From positions 57,156-78,698 of the forward strand of contig DFYR01000076.1 of the NCBI GenBank assembly GCA_002383375.1: a stretch of DNA of 21,543 bases, written 5' to 3'. The stretch's first letter is position 1; each line of letters opens with the position of its first letter. Position numbers and translations under genes: made by a program. The stretch is from Spirochaetaceae bacterium UBA4077. GTDB lineage: Bacteria > Spirochaetota > Spirochaetia > Treponematales > Rectinemataceae. Below the pieces are notes generated by a model. The model was not told the origin of the DNA and made no database searches. It was given only the letters and a program-made list of their open reading frames with translations. Shown here piece by piece: positions 21,129-21,543 of the stretch.

Positions 21129-21543
21129 AAAAACAAGATTTCAACCTTGAAGCATTCGGCGTCGGAATACCTGAGGTCCTTCTGCCTAGAGCGGAATTGG
21201 ATCTGGGAACCTGGGCCGTCGTTGCCTGCGACCAGTATTCTTCCGAGAAGGAATACTGGGAGCGGGTTCGGGATTTCGTGGGCCAAAAGCCATCTACGCT
21301 GAATTTGATATTTCCTGAATGTTACCTGGAGGATGAGGATGCCCAGGAGCGGATAGAGCGCATCCATGCCGCCATGGACCTATACCTGAACAAGGGTTAT
21401 CTTGAAAGCCCGGGCAAGGGTTTTGTCTTGGTGGAGCGCAGTACTCCCTACGTAGCCAGTCCTCGGTTAGGTCTCTTGGTTCTGCTTGATCTTGAGCGCT
21501 ACGATTTCAGTGAAGGCACTAAAAGCCTTATCAGACCAACCGA
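21125..21543 (+). CDS. DUF1015 family protein (5' part only)
   Basis: The first 139 codons match the DUF1015 / COG4198 family, seen in VGIPEVLLPRAELDLGTWAV and then VACDQYSSEKEYWERV, with later PECYLEDEDAQERIERI. The complete protein is usually about 400 aa, so most of it lies beyond the window. The molecular function of the family is not settled. ATG 21125 overlaps the preceding stop in ATGA. GGAAG 7 bases upstream may serve as ribosome-binding site. Confidence 0.85.
   Translation, partial: MKKQDFNLEAFGVGIPEVLLPRAELDLGTWAVVACDQYSSEKEYWERVRDFVGQKPSTLNLIFPECYLEDEDAQERIERIHAAMDLYLNKGYLESPGKGFVLVERSTPYVASPRLGLLVLLDLERYDFSEGTKSLIRPT

Overview
This window looks like a chromosomal segment of a moderately GC-rich, probably anaerobic bacterium. 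A spirochaete (Treponema/Spirochaeta-type) is my best guess, from the type III glutamine synthetase, the DUF438-hemerythrin-PAS protein, the succinylase-type lysine genes and an orphan FliG-like protein. That is inference without a database search. I see no rRNA, tRNA, insertion sequence, phage gene or CRISPR array.

Layout. Positions 1-1801 (minus) hold a biotin ECF uptake operon, bioY-ecfA-ecfT, with ecfT running off the left edge. A plus-strand B12-binding-type radical SAM gene follows (1888-3540). It converges on a long minus-strand block through a short REP-like palindromic spacer. Read from its promoter end, that block is a sigma54 activator (12487-10895), glnN (10661-8505), a membrane-anchored beta-lactamase-fold protein that has lost its catalytic motifs, a COG2509-type flavoprotein, a cation-efflux protein with an apparent in-frame internal deletion, and the DUF438 protein. 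From 12625 rightward on the plus strand are a promoter, a lysine riboswitch and lysC-dapB-dapD-proC. Facing it on the minus strand (18570-16919) is a two-gene unit of unknown function with MotA-cytoplasmic-like and FliG-C-like segments, behind a promoter that carries a perfect inverted repeat, then a THEP1-like NTPase. The right end is a plus-strand run: a short leader or small RNA ending in a strong intrinsic terminator, a NIF3-family gene, lspA, a small two-helix membrane protein and the start of a DUF1015 gene.

Regulation is the clearest story. glnN has a near-perfect -24/-12 sigma54 promoter. The gene just upstream encodes a GAFTGA-containing sigma54 activator with a NifA-like C-terminus, and the spacer between them has a 12-bp direct repeat, dyads and one TGT-N10-ACA site. 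Together these suggest a local nitrogen-control circuit. The lysine operon is headed by an L-box whose downstream region has three CTCCTT copies able to mask the lysC ribosome-binding site, which suggests control of translation.

The least explained items are the FliG/MotA-like pair with its operator, the pseudo-beta-lactamase, the truncated CDF protein, unusual active-site substitutions in LysC, and the terminator-ended leader before the NIF3 gene, part of which resembles a compact cobalamin riboswitch core.
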